From Terrimesophilobacter sp044508495 (lineage in GTDB: Bacteria > Actinomycetota > Actinomycetes > Actinomycetales > Microbacteriaceae): a DNA stretch of 64,000 nt. Positions 50,600 to 57,973 of the stretch are shown here, piece by piece (within the stretch, counting starts at the first letter, position 1; every line of letters begins with the position of its first letter). The position numbers and the translations under genes are program-made. The stretch is from assembly GCA_044508495.1 (NCBI GenBank), contig JBIQHP010000001.1, positions 16,613 through 80,612 on the forward strand, read 5' to 3'. The notes under the pieces were generated by a model. That model did not search any database. It saw nothing but the letters and a program-made list of their open reading frames with translations, and was not told where the DNA came from.

Positions 50600-51892
50600 A
50601 TGATCCCCGTCTTCGTGAGCGCCTCCGTGCTGCTCGTCGCCCTGGGCGGCTGGCTCGCGGCGGCGGACTCGGCGCTCGGGGTGCTCTCGCGGGCCGATCT
50701 CACCGAGCTGGCCTCGACGGCGCGGGCCCGTCGGTCGCTCCTCGCGATCGCCGCGGATGTCGGCGCGCACGTCAACGCCGTCAACTTCATGCGCGTCGTC
50801 GCGGAGACGACGGCCGCGGTGCTCGTGACCCTCGCCTTCGCCTACGTCTTCGACGAGTGGTGGTGGGCGCTCCTCCTCTCCGCCTTCATCATGACACTCG
50901 CCTCCTTCGTGCTCGTCGGGTCGAGCCCGCGCGCCATCGGCAGGGTCAACGCACGCCCCGTCATGCGCTGGAGCGCCTGGCTCGTGCACGCCTCACGGGT
51001 CGTGCTCGGCCCCGTCGCGGCCGCACTCGTCGCGATCGGAAACCGGGTGACCCCGGGACGGCCGAGGACCGTCTCGTTCTCCTCCGAGGAGCAGCTGCTC
51101 AGCATGGTCGACGAGGCGACGGAGCTCGACGTGCTCGAGGAGGACGACCGCGAGCTCATCCACTCGATCTTCGAGTTCAACGACACCGTCGTGCGCGAGG
51201 TCATGATCCCGCGCACCGACATGGTCGCGATCGACGGCGACGAGGGGGTCGCCGCGGCGATGTCGCTCTTCCTCGACCGGGGGGTGTCCCGGATGCCGGT
51301 CATCGGCTCCGACATCGACGAGGTGCTCGGCGTCGTCTACCTGCGCGATGTCGCGCGGCTGGCCTTCGAGAGGCCGCTCGACCTCGACGGCACTCTCGTC
51401 GCCCAGCTCGCGCGCGCACCGCTCTTCGTGCCGGAGTCCAAGAAGGCCGACGAACTGCTCCGCCAGATGCAGCTCGAGTCCAACCACCTCGCGATGGTCG
51501 TCGACGAGTACGGCGGCATCGCCGGGCTCGTGACCCTCGAGGACCTCATCGAGGAGCTCGTCGGCGACATCTCCGACGAGTACGACCGCGAGGTCGTCGA
51601 GATCCAGGAGCTCGCCCCCGGGCGTTACCGGGTGAGCGCGCGGCTCCCGATCGACGAGCTCGGGGAGCTGTTCGGCCTCGAGCTCGACGACGACGACGTC
51701 GACTCGGTCGGCGGGCTCATCGCGAAGGCGCTCGGGCGGCTGCCGACGACGGGCTCCGTCGCGCGCTCGGCGGGGCTGCTGCTCACGGCCGACCGCACCG
51801 AGCGCCGCGGAACGAAGCTTCGGACCGTCATCGTCGAACGGGACGAGAGCGTCGAGCTGGACCTGGCCGGAGCCGAAGGGGATGAGCGATGA
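50600..51892 (+). CDS. Hemolysin-family CBS-domain membrane protein (CorC/CNNM type)
   Basis: A 430-residue protein with an N-terminal DUF21 membrane domain of about three to four helices (ADSALGVLSRADLTELAS at the signature). Two CBS domains follow (EVMIPRTDMVAIDGDEGVAA and SNHLAMVVDEYGGIAGLVTL), with a C-terminal CorC/transporter-associated domain (RYRVSARLPIDELGELFGLE). Relatives act in magnesium or cobalt transport. It sits between ybeY and era, and its stop overlaps the era start. Confidence 0.92.
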   Translation: MIPVFVSASVLLVALGGWLAAADSALGVLSRADLTELASTARARRSLLAIAADVGAHVNAVNFMRVVAETTAAVLVTLAFAYVFDEWWWALLLSAFIMTLASFVLVGSSPRAIGRVNARPVMRWSAWLVHASRVVLGPVAAALVAIGNRVTPGRPRTVSFSSEEQLLSMVDEATELDVLEEDDRELIHSIFEFNDTVVREVMIPRTDMVAIDGDEGVAAAMSLFLDRGVSRMPVIGSDIDEVLGVVYLRDVARLAFERPLDLDGTLVAQLARAPLFVPESKKADELLRQMQLESNHLAMVVDEYGGIAGLVTLEDLIEELVGDISDEYDREVVEIQELAPGRYRVSARLPIDELGELFGLELDDDDVDSVGGLIAKALGRLPTTGSVARSAGLLLTADRTERRGTKLRTVIVERDESVELDLAGAEGDER

Positions 51893-52782
51893 GCGAGCGG
51901 TTCCGTGCGGGGTTCGTGACGTTCGTCGGGCGTCCGAACGTCGGCAAGTCGACGCTCACGAACGCCCTCGTCGGCGAGAAGGTCGCGATCACGAGCAGCA
52001 AGCCGCAGACGACGCGGCGCGCCATCCGGGGCATCGTGCACCGTGAGGACGGCCAGCTCATCCTCGTCGACACCCCGGGGATGCACCGCCCCCGCACGCT
52101 TCTCGGCGAGCGCCTCAACGACGTCGTGCAGTCGACGCTCGCGGACGTCGACGTCATGTGCCTGTGCATTCCGGCGAACGAGAAGCTCGGGCCCGGCGAC
52201 CGGTTCATCGACGAGCAGCTCGACCAGTTCCCGAGGGCGAGGAAGGTCGCGATCGTCACGAAGGTGGATGCCGCCTCGAAGTCGGCCGTCGCGGCGCAGC
52301 TCCTCGCGGTGAGCAGGCTTCGCGAGTGGGCCGCGATCATCCCGGTCTCGGCGCTCACCGGCGTCCAGCTCGACATCCTCGCGCGGGAGCTCGTGGCGCT
52401 CCTGCCGGAATCCGAGCCTCTCTATCCTCAGGAGACGGTGACCGAGGAGGGTCTCGAGTCCCGCATCGCCGAGCTCATCCGGGAGGCCGCGCTCGAAGGG
52501 GTGTCGGACGAGCTCCCGCACTCGATCGCGGTCACGGTCGACGATCTCGTCGAGCGCGAGGACAAGGAGCTGCTCGAGATCTACGCCAACCTGTGGGTCG
52601 AGCGCGACAGCCAGAAGGGCATCATCATCGGACACCAGGGGAGCCGGCTCGCCGAGGTCGGGGCGCGGGCGAGGGCCTCGATCGAGCCGCTCGTCGGCCA
52701 CCAGGTCTTCCTCTCCCTGCGCGTGAAGGTCGCGAAGGACTGGCAGCGCGACGCCAAGCAGCTCGGCCGCCTCGGCTTCTAA
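51889..52782 (+). CDS. era: GTPase Era
   Basis: A 297-residue GTPase that binds the 3' end of 16S rRNA in 30S assembly. G1 is GRPNVGKSTLTNALVG, G2/G3 TTRRAIRGIVH and VDTPGMH, and the G4 position reads VTKVDAAS. The C-terminal KH domain includes ERDSQKGIIIGHQGSRLAEV. The start overlaps the preceding stop (ATGA). It ends the long ribosome-assembly run; a GC-rich hairpin follows. Confidence 0.95.
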   Translation: MSERFRAGFVTFVGRPNVGKSTLTNALVGEKVAITSSKPQTTRRAIRGIVHREDGQLILVDTPGMHRPRTLLGERLNDVVQSTLADVDVMCLCIPANEKLGPGDRFIDEQLDQFPRARKVAIVTKVDAASKSAVAAQLLAVSRLREWAAIIPVSALTGVQLDILARELVALLPESEPLYPQETVTEEGLESRIAELIREAALEGVSDELPHSIAVTVDDLVEREDKELLEIYANLWVERDSQKGIIIGHQGSRLAEVGARARASIEPLVGHQVFLSLRVKVAKDWQRDAKQLGRLGF

Positions 52783-52783
52783 C

Positions 52784-52802
52784 CTCCCCCCGCGAGGGGG
52801 AG
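52784..52802 (+). terminator. Hairpin after era
   Basis: CTCCCCC and GGGGGAG pair around the loop CGCGA directly after the era stop. The stem is short but all GC except one pair, and there is no T-run, so it is a moderate terminator. Confidence 0.5.
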
Positions 52803-52804
52803 TA

Positions 52805-52817
52805 CATCGGGAGGATG
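52805..52817. promoter_or_regulatory. Candidate response-regulator box upstream of the kinase gene
   Basis: CATCGGGAGGATG matches CATCCGCAGGATG at 54759 in 11 of 13 positions. Both lie about 50 bases upstream of a TAGCGT -10 box. Confidence 0.4.
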
Positions 52818-52868
52818 ATGTTGCGGGCCGGGGGAGTGACATCCGGCCCACCGGTCGACGAGTGGCCG

Positions 52869-52874
52869 TAGCGT
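52869..52874 (+). promoter_or_regulatory. -10 box of the sensor-kinase gene
   Basis: TAGCGT lies seven bases before the ATG at 52882. The same TAGCGTGG occurs at the ABC ATPase promoter. Confidence 0.5.
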
Positions 52875-52881
52875 GGGAGGC

Positions 52882-54078
52882 ATGTTCCGCAGCCTGACCC
52901 CCCGCCAGCTCGCCTTCGACATCGGGCTCGCCTCCGCGTGCTTCGTCTTCGCGCTCCTGGTCTACTCGAACGGGGTCTTCGGCTCGCTGCTCGCGCTCAC
53001 CGGCATGGCGGCCGCGCTCGCACTCAGGCGCTCGAGCCCCGCGCTCGCGCTCGGCGTCGCCTGGGTCACCTCGCTCGTCCAGGTGGTCTTCGGCATCGGC
53101 CCGGACCTCTCGAATCTCGCGATCCTGCCGGTCCTGTACGCCACGGCGCGCTACGGAGTCCCGCCGCTCCGGTGGCTCGGCCTCGGTTCGGCCGGGGTCG
53201 GCGCGCTCATCATCGCCGCCTACACGGCTGTCGGGTCCCTCATCGGCTACCCGGTCGGAGACGGGGCCACGATCGTCCTCGCGGTGCCGCAGGCGATCGT
53301 CGGATCCGTCGTCGTCTTCTTCTGCGCCTTCGCCATCTTCGCCCTCAGCTGGACCTTCGGCCTCCTCGCGCGGACCTGGCATGGCGCGCGCGAGGCCGGC
53401 CAGGCGCGCCTCACCGCCGAGCGGCAGCGGATCGACGCGCAGCGCACCGTCGTCGTCGAGCAGGAGCGCAACCGCATCGCCCGCGACATGCACGACGTCG
53501 TCGCCCACTCGCTCGCGGTCGTCATCGCCCAGGCCGACGGCGCGCGGTACGCCCGCGCCGAGGACCCCGACGCGGTGGATGCCGCGCTCACGACGATCTC
53601 GACGACGGCGCGGGAGGCGCTCGGCGACGTCCGCATCCTCCTCGGCCAGCTGCGACACAGCCAGGACGAGGCGCCCCAGCCCGTTCTCGCCGACCTGGAC
53701 CGCCTGTTCGGGCAGTTCGGAGCATCCGGGCTGCCGGTGAGCTTCGAGGAGTCGGGAGAACCGCTCGCCCTCGCGACCGGCGCTCAGCTCGCCGTCTACC
53801 GCATCGTGCAGGAGGCCCTCACGAACGCGCTCCGGCACGGTGACCGCTCCGGGGGTGCGAGGGTCTCCTTCCGCTGGGCCGACGACGGGCTGGAGCTCGA
53901 GGTCGTGAGCGTCCTGCGCGACGAGCCCCCCGGGCCGGCCCCCGCTGCGGGTCACGGGCTCGTCGGCATGGTCGAGCGCGCCGCACTGGCCGGAGGGACG
54001 CTGACGGCCGGCCCGGGAGGCGGAGGGTTCAGGGTGGCTGCGACCATCCCGGCAGCGCGGCAGGAGGCATCCGCATGA
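52882..54078 (+). CDS. Two-component sensor histidine kinase (HisKA_3/NarL-type)
   Basis: A 398-residue membrane kinase. About four to five N-terminal helices form a membrane sensor with almost no extracellular loop. A coiled coil follows (ARLTAERQRIDAQRTVVVEQ), then the phosphoacceptor motif ERNRIARDMHDVVAHSLAVV. The degenerate ATPase domain is IVQEALTNALRHG and GHGLVGMVERAALAGG. The lack of an extracellular domain recalls intramembrane-sensing kinases of the LiaS type that respond to envelope stress. It overlaps the response-regulator start by four bases. Confidence 0.92.
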   Translation: MFRSLTPRQLAFDIGLASACFVFALLVYSNGVFGSLLALTGMAAALALRRSSPALALGVAWVTSLVQVVFGIGPDLSNLAILPVLYATARYGVPPLRWLGLGSAGVGALIIAAYTAVGSLIGYPVGDGATIVLAVPQAIVGSVVVFFCAFAIFALSWTFGLLARTWHGAREAGQARLTAERQRIDAQRTVVVEQERNRIARDMHDVVAHSLAVVIAQADGARYARAEDPDAVDAALTTISTTAREALGDVRILLGQLRHSQDEAPQPVLADLDRLFGQFGASGLPVSFEESGEPLALATGAQLAVYRIVQEALTNALRHGDRSGGARVSFRWADDGLELEVVSVLRDEPPGPAPAAGHGLVGMVERAALAGGTLTAGPGGGGFRVAATIPAARQEASA

Positions 54079-54743
54079 CCGGCCGCATCCGCGTCGGACT
54101 CATCGACGACCAGGCGCTCTTCCGCGCGGGCATCCGGATGCTCGTCTCATCCCAGGCCGACCTCGAGTTCGCCGGGGAGGCCGGTGACGGCCTCGAGGGC
54201 ATCGCGATGGCGGCGGCGGCGGCGCCCGACGTCATCCTCATGGACATCCGGATGCCGGTCATGGACGGCATCGAGTCGACGCGCGCGATCCTCGCCGCGG
54301 CAGCGGAACGGGGCGGAAGGCCGCCGCGCGTCATCGTGCTCACGACCTTCGACCTCGACGAGGCGGCGGCGCGGGCCATCCGGGTCGGGGCGAGCGGCTT
54401 CGTGCTCAAGGACGCCGACCCCGAATTCCTGCTCGCGGCCATCCGCACGGTGCACGCGGGAACGTCGGTCATCGCGGCCTCGGCGACGCGCGAGCTCTTC
54501 GAGCACTTCAACGACCGCCCGTCGCCGGGCGCCGAGCCCGACGAGTTCGCCAGCCTCACCTCGCGCGAACGCGAGATCTTCGCGCTCGCCGCGCAGGGTC
54601 TGAGCAATGCGGAGATCGCGACGAAGGAGTTCCTGAGCGAGGCGACGGTCAAGACGCACGTGAGCCGCATCCTCGGCAAGCTCGGCCTGCGCGACCGGGT
54701 GCAGCTCGTCGTGTATGCGTTCGAGAACCGCCTCACCGACTGA
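54075..54743 (+). CDS. LuxR/NarL-family response regulator
   Basis: A 222-residue regulator paired with the upstream kinase. The receiver domain has LIDDQALFRAGIRMLV, the phospho-acceptor Asp in VILMDIRMPVMDGIE, and FVLKDADPEFLLAAIR with the conserved Lys. The LuxR helix-turn-helix is LTSREREIFALAAQGLSNAE then IATKEFLSEATVKTHVSRIL. Likely targets are its own operon and the ABC genes just downstream, which share a 13-base box. Confidence 0.94.
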   Translation: MTGRIRVGLIDDQALFRAGIRMLVSSQADLEFAGEAGDGLEGIAMAAAAAPDVILMDIRMPVMDGIESTRAILAAAAERGGRPPRVIVLTTFDLDEAAARAIRVGASGFVLKDADPEFLLAAIRTVHAGTSVIAASATRELFEHFNDRPSPGAEPDEFASLTSREREIFALAAQGLSNAEIATKEFLSEATVKTHVSRILGKLGLRDRVQLVVYAFENRLTD

Positions 54744-54758
54744 GGGCGCCACGAGGAT

Positions 54759-54771
54759 CATCCGCAGGATG
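54759..54771. promoter_or_regulatory. Candidate response-regulator box upstream of the ABC operon
   Basis: CATCC-GCA-GGATG is a perfect inverted repeat, 47 bases upstream of the TAGCGT -10 box of the ABC ATPase. A near-identical 13-mer lies at the same place upstream of the kinase gene. Confidence 0.45.
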
Positions 54772-54818
54772 TAGGCGGATGCCCACCTGCGCACGATGCC
54801 GGACGGGAACCGGCTCCC

Positions 54819-54824
54819 TAGCGT
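54819..54824 (+). promoter_or_regulatory. -10 box of the ABC ATPase gene
   Basis: TAGCGT lies seven bases before the ATG at 54832, which sets the start and implies a leaderless mRNA. Confidence 0.5.
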
Positions 54825-54831
54825 GGTCGTC

Positions 54832-55593
54832 ATGGCATTCAACTACGCACATGACGGGCTCGTCGCCCGGGTATCCGACCTGACCAAGACCTACGGGACC
54901 GGCGAGAGCAGGGTGGTCGCCCTCGACGGCGTGTCGATCGGCATCCGCCAGGGGCAGTTCACCGCGATCATGGGGCCGAGCGGCTCCGGCAAGTCGACCC
55001 TCATGCACATCATGGCGGGCCTCGACTCCCCGACCTCCGGCTCGGTGTGGCTCGGCGACACCGACATCACCTCGCTCGGCGACACGCAGCTCACGATCCT
55101 GCGCCGTCGCCGCGTCGGGTTCGTGTTCCAGTCCTTCAACCTCGTGCCGACGCTCGACGTGCTCGGCAACATCCTGCTGCCCTTCGAGCTCGACGGCCGC
55201 CGGCCCCACGTCGACGAGCGTGCCTGGCTCGACCGGCTCGTCGAATCCCTCGGGCTCGGCGACCGCCTCAAGCACCGCCCGCACGAGCTCTCCGGAGGTC
55301 AGCAGCAGCGCGTCGCCATCGCACGGGCGCTGGGAACCCGCCCCGACCTCGTCTTCGCGGACGAGCCGACCGGCAACCTCGACTCCCGCACCGGCCGTGA
55401 GGTTCTCGCCCTCCTCGCCACCGCGAGCCGCGAGTACGGCCAGAGCATCGCCATGGTCACGCACGACCCGATCGCCGCGAGCTTCGCCGACCGCATCCTC
55501 TTCCTGGCCGACGGCCGGGTCGCCGAGGAGCGCGAGAAGTCGAGCGCCGAGGAGATCAGCAGCTACATGCTCGGAATGGAGCGTGCCGCGTGA
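54832..55593 (+). CDS. ABC transporter ATPase, MacB/LolD type
   Basis: A 253-residue ABC ATPase that partners the FtsX-type permease that follows. Walker A is MGPSGSGKSTLMHIMAGL, the signature is ELSGGQQQRVAIARAL, Walker B is LVFADEPTGNLDSRTG (typical of the MacB/BceA branch), and MVTHDPIAASFAD is the switch. The ATG at 54832 is preferred because of the -10 box and because it gives MAFNYAHDGLVARVSDLTKT. It overlaps the permease start. Confidence 0.92.
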   Translation: MAFNYAHDGLVARVSDLTKTYGTGESRVVALDGVSIGIRQGQFTAIMGPSGSGKSTLMHIMAGLDSPTSGSVWLGDTDITSLGDTQLTILRRRRVGFVFQSFNLVPTLDVLGNILLPFELDGRRPHVDERAWLDRLVESLGLGDRLKHRPHELSGGQQQRVAIARALGTRPDLVFADEPTGNLDSRTGREVLALLATASREYGQSIAMVTHDPIAASFADRILFLADGRVAEEREKSSAEEISSYMLGMERAA

Positions 55594-56990
55594 GCCGCTA
55601 CAGCATCCGCGAGCTGGGCCCGAGCATCCTCGTCGCGTCCCTCGGCAGCGCGTTCGGCGTCGCGGTCCTCGAGGCGAGCGGCATCCTCGCCCAGCTGATC
55701 CTGGCGGATGACGTGACGGGCTCGAGCGGGACCGTCCGACTGCTCCTCGCCATCGTCGCGATCGTCTTCATCGCGATCGCGATCTACGTCGGCGCGATCG
55801 TGACGGCGAACACCTTCTCCACGATCATCGCCGGCCGCACCCGCACGATCGCGCTCCTGCGCCTCATCGGATCGAGTGCTGCGAGCCAGCGCCGCTCGGT
55901 CGCCCGCGAGGGCCTCCTGGTCGGGATCCTCGGATCCCTCGCCGGCGCCGTGGCCGGCATCCTGCTCGCCATGGCCGCCGTGGCGATCGGCCGCGCCACG
56001 GGCTTCCTTCCGTCGATCGACTACGCCTTCGCGGACCCCATCGTCGCGCTTCCCGTCGTCGCCGTCGTCCTCACGACCTGGCTCGCCTCCTGGGTCGGTT
56101 CGCGCCGCGTGCTCGTCGTCTCCCCGATGCAGGCGACGGGCAACGCGGTCGAGGAGGGCTTCGAGACGGCGGTGGCCCGCAAGGGCCGCACGGCCGTGGC
56201 GATCACGCTCTTCGTCATCGGCGTCGCCCTGCTCGTGCTCGGCATGCTCGTCGGGCTCCTGACCCCGCTCGGAGTCCTCGTGGGAGTCGTGGGCGGCCTG
56301 CTCTCCTTCACGGGCCTCGTGCTCGGCGCCGAGGTGATCATGCCTCCCGCGCTCCGTCTCGCCGGCCGGATGTTCGGCTGGGGCGCCGCGGCGCGCCTCG
56401 CCGCCGAGAACGCCCTCCGCTACCCCCAGCGCAGCTCGCGCACGACGATCGGGGTCGTCATCGGCGTGACCCTCGTGACCATGTTCGCCGTCACGGTCGG
56501 GACCTTCGAGGCCATGATCCGGGCCGAGCAGAAGGCGAACCCCGAGGTCTACCAGGGCATCGACGAATCGCTCGCGATCGTCGTCGTGGTGTTCTCGGTG
56601 CTCATGGGGTTCAGCGCGCTCATCGCCGCCGTCGGGATGGTCAACAACCTCTCCCTGAGCGTCCTTCAGCGCACGCGCGAGCTCGGCCTGCTGCGCGCTC
56701 TCGGCTTCACCGCGCGCCAGGTGCGGCGGATGATCGTGGTCGAGAGCGCCCAGCTCACCTCCGCGGCCGTGCTCGTCGGACTCGTGCTGGGGATCTTCTA
56801 CGGTTGGGCGGGAGCTCAGTCGCTGCTGGGATCGATGGACGGCAGCGCGGGACTCGTCTTGCCGGTCGTGCCGCTTCCGCTCCTCGGGGTCGTCGTGCTC
56901 GCCGCGGCCGCCCTCACGGTGGCCGCTTCGGTCGCACCCTCCCGGCGCGCGACGCGTGTCTCCCCGGTGGTCGCGCTCGCGGCCGACTGA
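55590..56990 (+). CDS. FtsX-like ABC permease
   Basis: A 466-residue membrane protein made of two FtsX-type four-helix modules. The first carries FSTIIAGRTRTIALLRLIGS and ASQRR, the second LSVLQRTRELGLLRALGFTA then RQVRRMIVVESAQL, the conserved coupling motif. There is no large extracellular domain as in MacB. With the ATPase and the adjacent kinase pair it probably forms a peptide or antibiotic export or detoxification system. The GTG at 55590 overlaps the ATPase stop. Confidence 0.88.
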   Translation: MSRYSIRELGPSILVASLGSAFGVAVLEASGILAQLILADDVTGSSGTVRLLLAIVAIVFIAIAIYVGAIVTANTFSTIIAGRTRTIALLRLIGSSAASQRRSVAREGLLVGILGSLAGAVAGILLAMAAVAIGRATGFLPSIDYAFADPIVALPVVAVVLTTWLASWVGSRRVLVVSPMQATGNAVEEGFETAVARKGRTAVAITLFVIGVALLVLGMLVGLLTPLGVLVGVVGGLLSFTGLVLGAEVIMPPALRLAGRMFGWGAAARLAAENALRYPQRSSRTTIGVVIGVTLVTMFAVTVGTFEAMIRAEQKANPEVYQGIDESLAIVVVVFSVLMGFSALIAAVGMVNNLSLSVLQRTRELGLLRALGFTARQVRRMIVVESAQLTSAAVLVGLVLGIFYGWAGAQSLLGSMDGSAGLVLPVVPLPLLGVVVLAAAALTVAASVAPSRRATRVSPVVALAAD

Positions 56991-57065
56991 GTGCAGCTTC
57001 TCCTAGCCCTTCCGTCCGCGTGCCAATACAATGCCGTCATCGGATCAGGGAACAGGTGGAGCGCC

Positions 57066-57827
57066 GTGGCCATCGTCGAACGTGAACGCGAGCGGGAGTA
57101 CGAGCGCGCCCAGCTGCGCCGACACCTCGGGCTCGTCGGGGAAGGCGCCGCAGCGACGATCGCCGTGACCGGGCCGGCACGCAGCGGCAAGTCCGCCGTC
57201 CTGCGGGCGGTCGTGGCGGATCACCAGGACTGGCTCGTCCTGTGGGCGAGCTGTCTTCCCCTCGGCTCCCCGATCCCCTTCGGCGTCGTCTACCAGTGGT
57301 TCGCGGGGCTCGCGAGGGTCGCAGGGGAGGGTGGCGAGCCCTTCGACGGCCCGGGCGCAGCGCTCCTCGACCTCGTCGAGCGCGGGGCCGCCGAGGCGGA
57401 GGCTGCGGAGATCTCCTACGCGGTGCGCTGGGCCGTCGCGCGCCTCGCGGCACGGCAGCGGGTCCTCCTGGTCGTCGACGACCTCCAGTGGGCGGATACC
57501 GCCTCGGCGACCGTGATCGGCCACCTCGTCTCCCTGCTCTCGCCGGAGCCCATCGCCCTTCTCTGCTCCATCCGGGACCAGCGGGGGGAGTCGCAGAGCC
57601 CGGTCGTCGCGGCGATCCTGCACGCCGCGAGCGTCGTCTCGCTGCGCAGGGGCACCCTCACACCGGCCGAGCTGCGGGTCGCCATGCTCGCGGCCTCGGG
57701 ACTGTCGAATCGCGAGATCGCCGCTCGGCTCTACGTGACGGTCAAGACCGTGGAGTTCCACCTCTCCGGATGCTTCCGGAAGCTGGGCGCGACCACCCGG
57801 GGCGAGCTCGCGAACCTTCTGGAGTGA
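57066..57827 (+). CDS. Truncated LAL-type LuxR regulator (AAA domain fused directly to HTH)
   Basis: A 253-residue protein. The N-terminal half is a STAND/AAA ATPase start, with Walker A in TGPARSGKSAVLRAVVADHQ and Walker B in RVLLVVDDLQWADTASATVI. At about residue 190 the sequence passes at once into a complete LuxR helix-turn-helix, TPAELRVAMLAASGLSNREI followed by YVTVKTVEFHLSGCFRKLGA. Normal LAL regulators are about 900 residues, with a long TPR-like middle that is absent here. The frame is intact, so it may still be made. The GTG at 57066 has GGTGGAG upstream, and TACAAT (57027-57032) is a likely -10 box. Confidence 0.75.
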   Translation: MAIVEREREREYERAQLRRHLGLVGEGAAATIAVTGPARSGKSAVLRAVVADHQDWLVLWASCLPLGSPIPFGVVYQWFAGLARVAGEGGEPFDGPGAALLDLVERGAAEAEAAEISYAVRWAVARLAARQRVLLVVDDLQWADTASATVIGHLVSLLSPEPIALLCSIRDQRGESQSPVVAAILHAASVVSLRRGTLTPAELRVAMLAASGLSNREIAARLYVTVKTVEFHLSGCFRKLGATTRGELANLLE

Positions 57828-57899
57828 GATCGGATGCCCGCGCGCCTGGGTGCCTGTGCTCCTGATCGTGCCGGCATCCGACCCGCCCCCGAAGCGCGC

Positions 57900-57935
57900 G
57901 GATCGGAGCGGCGCCAATGGGCACCGCTCCGATCC
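57900..57935. terminator. Bidirectional hairpin terminator
   Basis: GGATCGGAGCGG (57900-57911) and its exact complement (57924-57935) form a 12-bp perfect stem with a 12-base loop, between the convergent truncated LAL gene and the protease gene. Confidence 0.7.
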
Positions 57936-57973
57936 GGCCTCCCGCCACAGGGCTGGGGGAGTCCACGTCCGGG

